From Saccoglossus kowalevskii (lineage: Eukaryota > Hemichordata > Enteropneusta > Harrimaniidae): a stretch of DNA of 12,362 nucleotides. The translations under genes were made by a program, and so were the position numbers. Where the stretch lies: NCBI RefSeq assembly GCF_000003605.2, contig NW_003151253.1, forward strand, positions 23,354-35,715. The letters run 5' to 3'. The stretch's first letter is position 1; every line of letters starts with the position of its first letter. Of this stretch, positions 1 to 8,880 are shown piece by piece. The notes beneath the pieces are model-generated. The model made no database searches, was not told where the DNA came from, and saw only the letters and a program-made list of their open reading frames with translations.

Positions 1-270
1 TAAATAGTTTGCCTTAAAGCTTGTTCATTTCGCACAATTGTGCTTAGTTCTGTATGCAAATAATTTTTATAAATAAAGATGTTATTGTTTTCAAAACCTG
101 ATTGCCATTTTCATAGTTGTCTTATTTATAACACGTTATAACTATAGAAAATAAATTGATAACCTTCAGAATAATATTGGGCAAAAACAGTGTTGTGAAG
201 ACTGTATCTTCCTGAAAAAAACAATCACTCAATATATACAATTCTCTTTGAAAAACAGCTTTGTTGGTAA

Positions 271-316
271 TTTATGAATATGCAAATTAGCTAATTAGCA
301 TATATGATGTCATAAA
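271..316. repeat. Nested AT-rich palindrome with octamer and homeodomain-core motifs
   Basis: Bases 278-303 form a 26-bp palindrome centred between 290 and 291, with 12 of 13 positions pairing; the only mismatch is A284/A297. It is enclosed by a second inverted pair, TTTATGA (271-277) and TCATAAA (310-316). The left arm contains ATGCAAAT (280-287), the canonical POU octamer, and the right arm contains TAATTA-type homeodomain cores. It could be a regulatory site, the end of a MITE-like repeat, or a chance AT-rich palindrome. Confidence 0.4.
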
Positions 317-418
317 TAATTGGGCCAATCCACCATCTACATTTTGGTACCAACTTTACATCCGTATCTTCATATGTATTGAAAATATGGATCCTTTAAT
401 AATTTCATGATATTTCAG

Positions 419-432
419 GTTGCCATAGCAAC
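419..432. promoter_or_regulatory. RFX X-box-like palindrome
   Basis: The 14-mer GTTGCCATAGCAAC has two facing half-sites, GTTGCC and AGCAAC, separated by AT. It fits the known RFX X-box pattern GTNRCC-N(0-3)-RGYAAC. It lies in presumed intron sequence. The same pattern is common inside dispersed repeats, so a regulatory role is only a possibility. Confidence 0.3.
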
Positions 433-916
433 ATGTCAATTTTCACCTCTTTCAGGGCATTTTCCGTCCTGGAAACAAGCATTTTTGAAAAAGTCAGAAA
501 ATTTTGCATAAGAAAAGTCTGTTTCCGCAATGTTTGACGTGGGGTGCAGCTAAACTCCAAATTCTTGGCCTTAGCTTCCAGACTATTGCGATTGCATCGC
601 GGTATAAGAATGTCAGTATAAATAATCAATTATATACAATTCATGATATTCGCATATTGGAGAATTTCAACCGTTTCCAACATCCGCTAACAAATACTGA
701 CTATGAATATGTTGTGAAGAAACTACGGTATCATTGATTTTGCACGTGATATATATTTTTAAAATCATAAGGTTCGATATTAAACAGAGTATTTTCTCGT
801 ACATCCCGTATCCAGTAAGAAATGTTGTGAAATACACAGACGTTAAATCACTCTAAACTAACTTTCAACTCCAATTGGAATGTCGACACATCGTACGAGT
901 AATTTAATGTATTTAC

Positions 917-1040
917 CTGTTTCATTGGTTATTTCTCCATCTGCGCATGGCACGCATTCATGACAACATTTGGGCTGGCCGTCCAACACAGCTTGACGTG
1001 AACCAGGTCTACAAGGTACTGCACACTCTGATGTCGGTAT
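917..1040 (-). CDS. Exon B of CaSR-like class C GPCR: nine-cysteine (NCD3G) linker, first part
   Basis: This internal exon joins the extracellular ligand-binding domain to the membrane domain of a class C receptor. In this family the cysteine-rich linker transmits closure of the flytrap dimer to the seven helices. It begins after the acceptor TTTTTACAG|ATA at phase 0 and ends at ACAG|GTAAAT after one base of a codon (phase 1), giving 41 codons plus one base. It opens with IPTSEC and has cysteines at exon residues 6, 10, 25, 26, 29 and 32. That spacing equals the CaSR set 542, 546, 561, 562, 565 and 568 as I recall it. The 124-nt length and 0/1 phases also match human CASR exon 6 and the equivalent V2R exon. 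In CaSR these cysteines make disulfides within the linker and one to lobe 2 of the flytrap. N-E-T at residues 39-41 is a possible glycosylation site. Cysteines 7-9 would be on the next exon, outside the window. The family call is very secure; orthology is less so. Confidence 0.95.
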
Positions 1041-2386
1041 CTGTAAAAACAGCAAACTACATGTATTTATTTATTTTATTTTGAAGCATTGATATATCAT
1101 TTATTTTAGCATTACAAAATGCCTACGGGTTACTAACATAAATATTACGTTTTGGAATTGGTGAATACATAGCAGATTTCAACAAATGCTAAAGTTGCAT
1201 TCCAACATCTAATGATCTCCGGAAAAAAAACATATACTCTAAGGGCTTTGAATTTCATTTATTTTATGTAGAATTCTGAAATCTAATTTAGAAAAACTCT
1301 CAATAGAGTTAAGTGGCCACAACAAAAATAATTAGGCTTAATTTTGTGAATAAACACCACGACCTTCAGTGCATGTTAGCTTCAATTATCTAATATTGCA
1401 GGATTCATTGCTTAACCAACTAATTGTATCATTTGTCATTGATCGGCGGGAGAAGAAATCTGCTTATGATTCAAAGTGGGAATATAACATTAAGCTGATT
1501 ATGTTTTTATCAAATAATTTCCTTCACGGTTTAATAGGTGAAGGTTGGCTGTTAATATGAAACCAATGAACTGATTGAATATTGCCAAAGAGAGAAATAG
1601 TAAAAGTGAAATCGCCCTTTAATAAGTTTGGTGATACCCCGTGTCGTACAAAACGACATGAGAACGTCTTATTATGCTCAAGATTGAACTTTATGATCAG
1701 ATTGTATTTATTGAAATTTGAAATATCTGTTTTCACAACCGGTGTTATAAAATAGTGTAAGACGATTTTATGAACAAAATATCCGTACTAAGCACAAATG
1801 TTTGATAATAAACAATATGGTCCAGTGTTTATTTATTACATATTACCTCTACATGGTAGCATATTGGTGCGACGAATTCATGTTTACATGATGTTATTAG
1901 TCATTTTTTATTAAGTAACTGCCTTAAATACGTGAAATTATCGTTCAAATATAATTACTGAATATATGTAGAATATCGAAAGTCGTGGATAATAATAAAA
2001 CTATTTATCAATTCATCTACTCTTCGCCGTGTTCGTTTTTAGTGCCTATACGTATACAATAAATGAAAAGCTATTTCTCAACCCATATGGTTAGTTGAAT
2101 AATCATCAACTACCACCTTCTATAAATCCATAGTGTTATTTGAGTAGAACGAGATGTCGTGAGTTTTTGATTTCGTGATATTAGCAAATTCCTTGGTACT
2201 AGATTGTGTTATGCTGAACATTACACAAATCTTATTTATGACAGTACTAGTTACGAGAATGAATTGTTCAGACGTTGGTTGACTTACAAACAACACGAAT
2301 ATGGAATTTTGTTTTCAATTTACAAATAAAATAAACATCTGAAGCATAATTCTTGTCACCCAAAGAATATATATGTATAAACATAC
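1041..2386 (-). other. Intron between the flytrap and NCD3G exons
   Basis: The intron is 1,346 bp and phase 0. Its donor is TCG|GTATGT (GT at 2386-2385) and its acceptor is a T-rich tract ending TTTTTACAG (AG at 1042-1041) on the minus strand. Joining the flanks gives ...NELSRS|IPTSEC..., which reads as the normal flytrap-to-linker junction of CaSR-like receptors. Reading through the donor gives a hydrophobic tail and a stop at about 2315, so retention would truncate the receptor. The intron is AT-rich. The short open frames inside it, such as 1369-1560 on the plus strand and 1736-1524 on the minus strand, look random, and I see no RNA gene. Confidence 0.9.
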
Positions 2387-3090
2387 CGATCGGCTTAACT
2401 CATTCCAAATGATAACTGTGTCTTCCAATCGAAGTTTTGATCCATTTTGTATGCGATTGTCATAGTGACCGACTGGTACCACTTTAATTTCCCGATCTTC
2501 ATTTAGCTGCCAGTTCACCAAATGATACACACCCAACCCATCTCCGTTCTTCCCAAAGTTGAAGTGGTGTCCGTCAGTACCTTGGAAAGTAACGTTACTT
2601 ACATAGAGTAACAGTTGCCAGGGCTGTAGCTTGCGGATATCTGGACAACGTCCTCGAGCGAGAAGTCCTGCGCCATCGACACACTTAATAATATTATTCA
2701 ATGCCGTAGCGATGGAATATACGGCCAGGTACACATTATATGACACGCGGAAATCGGCATTACCATACACGGGGGTATTCCTTATGTTTCCATCGTGTGA
2801 ACAGACTACCGTGTTGTACTGTACTTCGTCGACATACTCAGACAAACCTGAACCATGCATGTAACCCTGTGATTCCAATGAGCAGTGAAAGGCGGATTCC
2901 CACATTTGAGCGAGAAATGGATTCTTCTTGACCGCTTTTTTTGTGGGTCTAAGTTTCAGTAAATGTTGTGCGAAATTTGGGATTTTCCCTTCCATTAACA
3001 GTACTCCTATAGTTCCATCGACAACTGTGGGCGCTTGACGCAAAACTTCCTTGCTGTCGCCCCATGACTCACATGCAATCCAAAGACGAT
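2387..3090 (-). CDS. Exon A of CaSR-like class C GPCR: second half of the Venus flytrap domain
   Basis: This 704-nt exon has two leading bases (AT, completing a split codon), then 234 full codons. It follows the acceptor CTTTAAACAG|AT and ends at TCG|GTATGT. Residues 1-9 are RLWIACESW, matching the CaSR stretch around Glu297 and Trp299; the acidic residue (E7) is kept. Residues 117-127, YNVYLAVYSIA, are the most diagnostic block. Cysteines at 69 and 96, and at 136 and 148, fit the CaSR disulfides 358-395 and 437-449, the second pair with the same 12-residue spacing. Other recognisable pieces are DGTIGVLL, the GDGLG-containing segment near residue 185, and the final WNELSRS. Possible N-glycosylation sites are NVT (165) and NGS (215). 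The fold is extracellular and binds small ligands: cations and amino acids in CaSR, amino acids or odorants in relatives. The actual ligand cannot be told. There are no in-frame stops. An open frame starting at 3043 reaches back to 3090 without any start codon being needed, because this is an internal exon. CaSR, V2R and GPRC6A relatives are the alternatives. Confidence 0.95.
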
Positions 3091-4601
3091 CTGTTTAAAG
3101 CAATAAGAAAACAGTTCATTTGCGCTAGAGCAGTAAATACCATGGTATTTTACAGTAAATACTGTTTTACAATAAAGAAATGACTGATAATTCTACAACA
3201 TATGGTAAAATATGACAGTAATGATTTACACAACGCGCTAAATTTTGCATATAATCGACACGAGTCATAATAATATAGTGTTCACAGAAACGAACTTTTT
3301 TTTCGATTTTCAAGATGTTCGACTTCTGATAAACATGTCCGGTAACCTAAATACGATGTGTTAAATGTATCACAATTTTAATATTTTCAAACGTGACATT
3401 CATCGAAATATGATATTTGTTGTATTAAAAACAAAACGAAAAGCCGCAGTTTCATATAATCCATCAACGAGAATATAAATGTCATTTTGCAAAAAAAAGC
3501 GTTTTTAGAAAAGATATGACAGTTACTATTAATTGTCACATACCCGATGCTATGATACGAAATGTTACCGACCTTTGCCCTACACAGTATTCTAGGGGTG
3601 TTTATCACTCAACTATACTGATAATACGCGCATGTAATTAACAGTTGAAAAAGCAGCTTTATCATATACCTCGTAACGCTATGGGAATCCCGATGCGCGA
3701 GCCGTGCAATAATTTCCTATATCACGCCTGGGCCCCGTATATCATATTTTTTAAACGCGTATATTTGCTGGAACTACTTTTTAATTTGAGATTATCGCTG
3801 ATAAAGGCTGACGATATTATTCAGCGAATAGGATATATACCGAAAGACTATTGGACTCATTATTACCCTGACAAAAGCCAGCATTCGACCATAACCAATT
3901 ATAAAGATAACTGGTCACAAAAACGTGTCAAGTTTACTGCACTACGATACTGTTCTCCACGGAAGACCATCGGCGCATTTCAGATACTCTTAGTTGAGCT
4001 ATGCTTGAATCCAGAACTGTAAACCAAACTGCTTCTTGCCAAGCAATTGTTTTCGTCAACCGATTACAGTTTTAACTAACTTAGCTGGACTGTAGTGTTC
4101 ATTTTTAAGAAAGAAAATATGAGTTCGTATTTCTTACCGTTAAAATATTATTATAAATTTACGTTCATTTGCTGTTTCATTAAAACGCGTGATAACTGCG
4201 ATTTGAAATTGTTCCAAGTTTACTGGGTGTCCCCCCTATTTAGAACATTCATTATGTTTAATTATGGTTAACTAACCGAGTCGAGGGACAGGAGAACGGA
4301 ACATGCTCCGTTAAATTGAAGTTCGGGCAATTATAACGCAACACTCACAATGATAACTCACACTATCTTCTAAAAGCAGATTTATTGTGTCTGCAATCAA
4401 TTCTTCATTCAATATGTTGTAAAATCAACAATTTTCAAGATGCTACATCATGAAGTCAAGCGATCGAAGTGCATGCGAGGACTAAACATGCATAATTTTG
4501 ATTTATTTTACTATAATGGAGTTTATTAGAAAAATTATTAAACAGATTTATTGCACGGCACTGTTGCGATATATATTTTTTATGCAGTTATCACATGTAC
4601 T
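3091..4601 (-). other. Non-coding DNA upstream of exon A, probably intron
   Basis: The acceptor of exon A (polypyrimidine tract TTTTCTTATTGC, AG at 3092-3091 on the minus strand) shows that an intron begins here going upstream. The missing exon would have to end at phase 1 and encode the lobe-2 strand before RLWIA. I looked for a minus-strand open frame with that phase and with flytrap motifs such as DD.YG and found none. A possible donor at 3544-3549 (GTATGT) has the wrong phase. The plus strand carries an unassigned open frame at 3645-4022. Confidence 0.6.
3645..4022 (+). other. Unassigned open frame of 125 codons
   Basis: This is the longest open frame in the window apart from the receptor exon. 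It begins at TTG; the first ATG in frame is at 3681. It encodes a basic, aromatic-rich protein with one hydrophobic stretch (AWAPYIIFFKRVYLLELLF). I recognise no domain. Given the low GC content and the number of frames scanned, one chance frame of this length is quite plausible. It lies opposite the presumed receptor intron. It might be a repeat-derived fragment or nothing. Confidence 0.15.
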
Positions 4602-4883
4602 TTATTTTATTTGTTTTACTCGCATACTTGTGAAGAAGATAAAACAGTCGTGTTTGCTGTTTTTATTTGCGTAGTAAAAGATGTCGGCACACTCTGTGAT
4701 ATCATCAAACATGACTTCTGAAAATAGAAAGCGAATTTCTAAAGGCATGATTAGATTTGTATCGAGGCAAACTTGTTTGTCTAGGTTCAACACGGGAAAT
4801 GAAAATACGTCATTTCCGGCCACTATATTGTAGATAATTGTAAACCATTCAAACATTAAAACAACTATCCGTAGGCATTTCAT
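4602..4883 (-). CDS. Possible small secreted protein or signal-peptide exon, unassigned
   Basis: This frame of 93 codons starts at a true ATG (4883-4881). Its first 25 residues look like a signal peptide: MKCLR followed by a mostly hydrophobic run and a VAG/N-type cleavage site near residue 24. A glutamate inside the hydrophobic run weakens this. The remainder has cysteines near residues 38, 62 and 80 and no domain I know. The frame ends in AT-rich sequence with overlapping AATAAA hexamers on the minus strand, which would suit a short one-exon gene, but such hexamers are common in this DNA. The start context (T at -3) is poor. It is not a believable first exon of the receptor, because the 1.5 kb separating it from exon A lacks the missing flytrap exons. 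Confidence 0.2.
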   Translation of the reverse strand: MKCLRIVVLMFEWFTIIYNIVAGNDVFSFPVLNLDKQVCLDTNLIMPLEIRFLFSEVMFDDITECADIFYYANKNSKHDCFIFFTSMRVKQIK

Positions 4884-7613
4884 GGACGTAAATGGTCCTG
4901 TGTCATTTTTGTGCGTACATTTGATTTGTGGTAACTATTGCATCTTGATGTCGGGTAATTGTATTGATTTGCCTGCATTCCATTTATTACGTTTTAGAAC
5001 TTGATTATTTTTTTTCTATTTCAATTGACAAAAAACAATTCGCGGAAATATATTTGCATTAATAAGATGTGATGCCATATATGCGCTCAGTGTATTTAAA
5101 TAGCCAATTGATTACTACTGTAAGATCATTTCTGTCTAAGATTATTTCAAATACTCCTTTGCAAGCCAAACATTTAAGCAAAGTTTATAAATGCCACTTG
5201 TAATAGTACTAATATCACATTTGTGTAATCTGATGTGAATAAGCACGAGGCAAACGACAATGTAAAATTCACAAATTATTGGTATCATTAAGCAGGACGT
5301 ATATCCGTTCTGCATAGCTTGCGACAGCCAGGTTGAAGCGGTAGCAAACTCCAATTATGAAACTAATCCAACAGCTGAAATTATTGATTATATCATTCAA
5401 ACGCCTGGATGAGTAGGTGAAGATTTTTCTTTTACGTGGCTATACTAACAAAATTACGCATATTATATATAGATCATGAATAATATATATATGTATATAA
5501 ATTAGCCAGTCTGTCGTTTAATCAAATTATTTCTTTGGTTGCCCCCAGTTACTATAATTAGATCAGCAGTTGTACAGTGCCCAATTCTCCAATTAAGTGC
5601 ATTAATATACTATATATACTGTACACGATACTTGTTTTGTTTTTTTGATAGTGGCAAATTGAAATATAGGTGTATGGAATGATTTAAACCCATTTATAAT
5701 GACACGTTGTAGAGAAACCGTAATTATTTAAATCCAATGATATATATTCATATCGATGATTATATCTTGCAGTGTTTTTTGCGATCTATTAGAAGATCAT
5801 GAGTTAAATAGTGAAAACTGTTTTACGGCTTTGGTTTGAGTGTAAATTTAATGAATGTGTTTTTGTTCGTATTGCTTTCAAATCGTTAGGGTGTAAGTGA
5901 AGTAAATTAAAGCGAATACGGCTATAACTTTGTTTAAGTGTTTGAATGAAAATACAATATTCAGTTTTAACCAGTCATTACATACAATATTTTCGCATGT
6001 TTTGATTATATTTGAAACAAACTCCTTACATTTGAAACGTACTCTTGTATATAATGATTTGAGCTGGTTAAGTTGTTGCGAACTTGAGTGTTATGTCTTT
6101 GGTTCCAATCTACATACGTGATTGAGTGAAATCATTTTAGATAGGGTGAATTCAGAAGTTACCATCAATTTATATTATTAAAATACGGAGTAGAATTGTA
6201 AATAATAAGCCTGAGGACGCTGCGTCAGTTACACAATAAACATGCAAATTACCGCTAAATTCTTGATAAAAGCGAAAGTGTTATGAGACTTATTATTTTC
6301 CCTAAAATAAAGTTTCATTCACCACGCCAACTGCTCCAAGTGCATTAGTCAGTCAAACAGTCAACACAATGACACTAGAATAGAATGGAAAACTAGTCAT
6401 TTGCTTTGTTGACTTAAACGGGGACTATTACAATCGGATTAAGCTACTTTTACATTGAGTACATCTGTTTTCAATATAAACTAGCTGTGAATATGACGTA
6501 TGTACCCGAATTGGAAAACACCTAAATCACTGTTTTCTGAACCCTGATAGAATCGACTACGAGCAGTCTGGTATTCAATGAATAAATCAATGCAAAACGG
6601 AAAGCGATTACTAATGAATTTTATATTACATTTACAAAATAGTCGAAATTTGTAATAATTTTTATATTGAGAATGTATGACTTACACGCTCGTATACAAA
6701 CATTATATATTATAAAAAAAGGATTCTACCTATGTTAATGGCATTTATAGAACACGTGTCTAGCATTTTGGATCTGCCCAGGATTATTTTCAAATGCAAT
6801 AATTGTTTTAACAAAATGCTATTATATCTACTTGGTTAATGTATGAGTGGTATAAGTACATAGCTTATTCCTACGTTATACAGGTTGTCTGCTAACCAAT
6901 GTATCCTAGAAGAATTAATCTTGGGCTTATTTGACCTTATTCCTCAAAGAGTTTTTAATTATATCAATCGTTTAATTTGAAATACCCAATGATTTATCTG
7001 ACTAGCATGTATTATTTCATGGATGGGCTTGCAGAACGTGAATGCAATGCGTTATATTATACATAATGACTGGTAATTTTAGGAAGATAGCATTTGTTTT
7101 ATTTTCTCGATGTATTTTGACTCAGAGTATGCCGTGTTTCAATGACTACAATCGTCTTCATGACCAGTCAATATGTGTTCACAATCGTACTTTATCAAGG
7201 TATTCATCTAGTCAGGATTGAAATACAGACTTAAGTTTACTTGCCTATTTATCCGAAGAAAAGTGATTGTATTTGTTTGTGAATGGCGCCCATTTTGTCA
7301 TTATTAAAAAGGTTACATTCTATGAACAGTGTCATGTGATTTTCGACTAACTATCAACTATGTAAATTCAACCAACATGATGAGTTGCACCTTTGTAACC
7401 AAGTGTATGTTGACTAACTATCAAAGGATAGATAGATATAGCATGATTGGGAATAGTCCGTCTGAACAGATACAAGCATCGCATATCAGGTTACCGTCGT
7501 CTGGTGAGATGGGAGCAGTTGTAAATTATGCTGGAGGGAACACTCGCTTTTGATGACAACCGACTGATATGAGATGATTTCATTGCTGCCAAAGAGTGTA
7601 CGTGCTAGCCCTT
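4884..7613. other. AT-rich non-coding stretch, nothing assigned
   Basis: I see no exon, RNA gene or clear repeat on either strand. Open frames such as 5354-5142 (minus), 5930-6121 (plus) and 7329-7553 (plus) are short, of low complexity or without family motifs. Whether this is receptor intron or intergenic DNA cannot be told, because the first receptor exons were not found. Confidence 0.5.
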
Positions 7614-7883
7614 TCACAATGTTTCACAACAGCGACAATAGATGTAATTATCGATATTTTGTCTAATTCTTATTTTTAATAAAACATTTCCCGTGTCATT
7701 TGTGCCAATATGTAATAGCCATTCCAGCGAGCATATAGCGTATACGCTGTATACTAACTTTGCACATATCCACGGGTACCGTCTAGGTCTCAAAAGTACG
7801 CCATCTAATGAAATCCAGTTTTCATTACAACTTAAAATTGGCCGGTGGCAAAATGTCAAATATTTCGCTATCTTGGGAGCCAA
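7614..7883 (-). pseudogene. Possible relic of a retrotransposon ORF1 SGNH-hydrolase domain
   Basis: The minus-strand frame (89 codons from a TTG) contains LLHIGTNDTG, with H-I-G-T-N-D at 7712-7695. The H-[VI]-G-T-N-D motif is a hallmark of SGNH/GDSL-type esterase domains found in ORF1 of CR1/L2-type non-LTR retrotransposons of animals, and in related hydrolases. A charged, helix-like stretch with RQNIDNYI follows, as in that family. The flanking sequence is poorly matched, the usual later catalytic Asp-His segment is not seen, and no reverse transcriptase adjoins it. It would therefore be an old, broken fragment. A chance six-residue match is the main alternative. Confidence 0.3.
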
Positions 7884-7952
7884 ATTTTTCTGAGAAGGTC
7901 TCCCTCTCAGTGAATATTGTGTGTGCCATTTTTTATGATGCTGTCATTTTCT

Positions 7953-7970
7953 ATGGTAACCATCACGTGA
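7953..7970. promoter_or_regulatory. Adjacent palindromes: ATGGTAACCAT and E-box TCACGTGA
   Basis: An 11-bp palindrome (7953-7963, containing GGTAACC) shares its last base with a perfect 8-bp palindrome, TCACGTGA (7963-7970). The latter holds the E-box CACGTG in the form preferred by MiT/TFE and USF-type bHLH-ZIP factors. GGTAAC is also an RFX half-site. No gene start is visible nearby, so function is unsupported. Confidence 0.2.
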
Positions 7971-8837
7971 GCCTTAGTTTTCACATCGCATTTTATGTGT
8001 TTGGTCACTCTGCCCCTATAACTGTGTTAAAAACAATATTCATTACGATTTAGCCATGTTAAACAATATCCTAGCAGCTATTGACGCTTTATTGATAAAA
8101 AATTGTAAGAAAAATAAAATAAATTGTCTGTAATTCTGTAAAATAGAATGAAACCAAAGTTATAACTTTATACACATCAATTCGAACATTCATAATTATT
8201 AATTAATTATAATTATCAGGTACTATGATCCGTCTAGGCTGTTCGAGTAAAACATGGATGATAGACATGTGTATGTTTATTAACTAAGACAAATATAATT
8301 TATTTTTCAAAATAGTTTAGTGTTGGAAATATCTTATGGTGAAGACACTAAGGCCATATAGTGCCAAAATAATGACCCCCACGTTTGGGTTGAACATTTC
8401 AGTTTGAGTTGGTTCATTGATAATAATGATTACTAACAGTTAATTACTTGATTACTGAACATGCGTAAATTGCACAATGCCGTGACATTTTTTAAATTGT
8501 AGATCAGATATTCTGCTGCGATTACTGATCTTGAATAATTAAATTGAATCACACTTGGTTTGGTAACACGTTCTAACCAATTAAGCTGCCAGATGAAGAA
8601 AGTACATACAATCGGGAATTGTGAAACAGTGCATCCAATCCACGCCATGTCTCGTTTACAGTTTTTCATGAGTACTTTCTTCAAATCATTCCATCCTCTA
8701 ACTGCTTAATGTACCATTACCCACGATGTGCACACGTTTTCGCATAACAAAACACTTTCGTAAACGTGATTAAAAAAACAAATGAGCCATTGTTATTTTG
8801 TTAGCTAAGTAGAGGTAGATACGTATTTTTTCCCGGA

Positions 8838-8880
8838 CCATCGTTCACGGAGCTTTACGAAATCCCTGCGTGAGCGATGG
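8838..8880 (+). repeat. Perfectly pairing 12-bp hairpin with a 19-nt loop
   Basis: CCATCGTTCACG (8838-8849) faces CGTGAGCGATGG (8869-8880). As plus-strand RNA all 12 pairs form, with one G-U wobble; the minus-strand RNA would have a C-A mismatch there. A second short pair, CCG (8833-8835) with CGG (8886-8888), could extend it past an internal loop. The arms are GC-rich against AT-rich surroundings. It is too short for a typical miRNA precursor and has no tRNA features. Confidence 0.35.

Larger units (their letters stand above)
1..916 (-). other. Partial intron downstream of the NCD3G exon; 7TM exon not reached
   Basis: This stretch follows the splice donor CAG|GTAAAT, whose GT occupies 916-915 on the minus strand. 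In CaSR-type genes the next exon encodes the last three linker cysteines and all seven membrane helices. I see no such exon on the minus strand here: the longest open frame (629 down to 405) is not hydrophobic and lacks the linker cysteines. The intron therefore seems to run off the left edge. The stretch holds an AT-rich palindrome at 271-316 and an X-box-like palindrome at 419-432. The sequence around them (about 270-620) has the look of a dispersed repeat, but I cannot prove copy number from one window. Confidence 0.6.

Noticed and set aside
405-737. Overlapping frames on both strands at 405-629 (minus) and 504-737 (plus)
   Set aside because: No family motif and non-ATG starts. The minus frame is not a 7TM exon, and the region looks repeat-like.
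765-785. GGTTCGA-like tRNA B box
   Set aside because: The 3' part of the B box is wrong, and there is no A box or cloverleaf around it.
2631-2931. Plus-strand open frames at 2631-2864 and 2740-2931
   Set aside because: They lie antisense to the strongly conserved flytrap exon and are shadows of its codons.
3541-3608. Minus-strand frame with donor-like GTATGT as the exon before RLWIACESW
   Set aside because: The donor gives phase 2 where phase 1 is needed, and a stop closes the frame just upstream. No flytrap residues are present.
7440-7560. Minus-strand reading containing SDGLFPI, similar to the G-G-L-F-P-I start of class C receptors
   Set aside because: The preceding residues do not match the family strand, there is no signal peptide before it, and a stop follows soon after. 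Probably chance.
8189-8217. AT-only near-palindrome of TAATTA units
   Set aside because: In DNA this AT-rich such a string is expected by chance, and pairing is imperfect.
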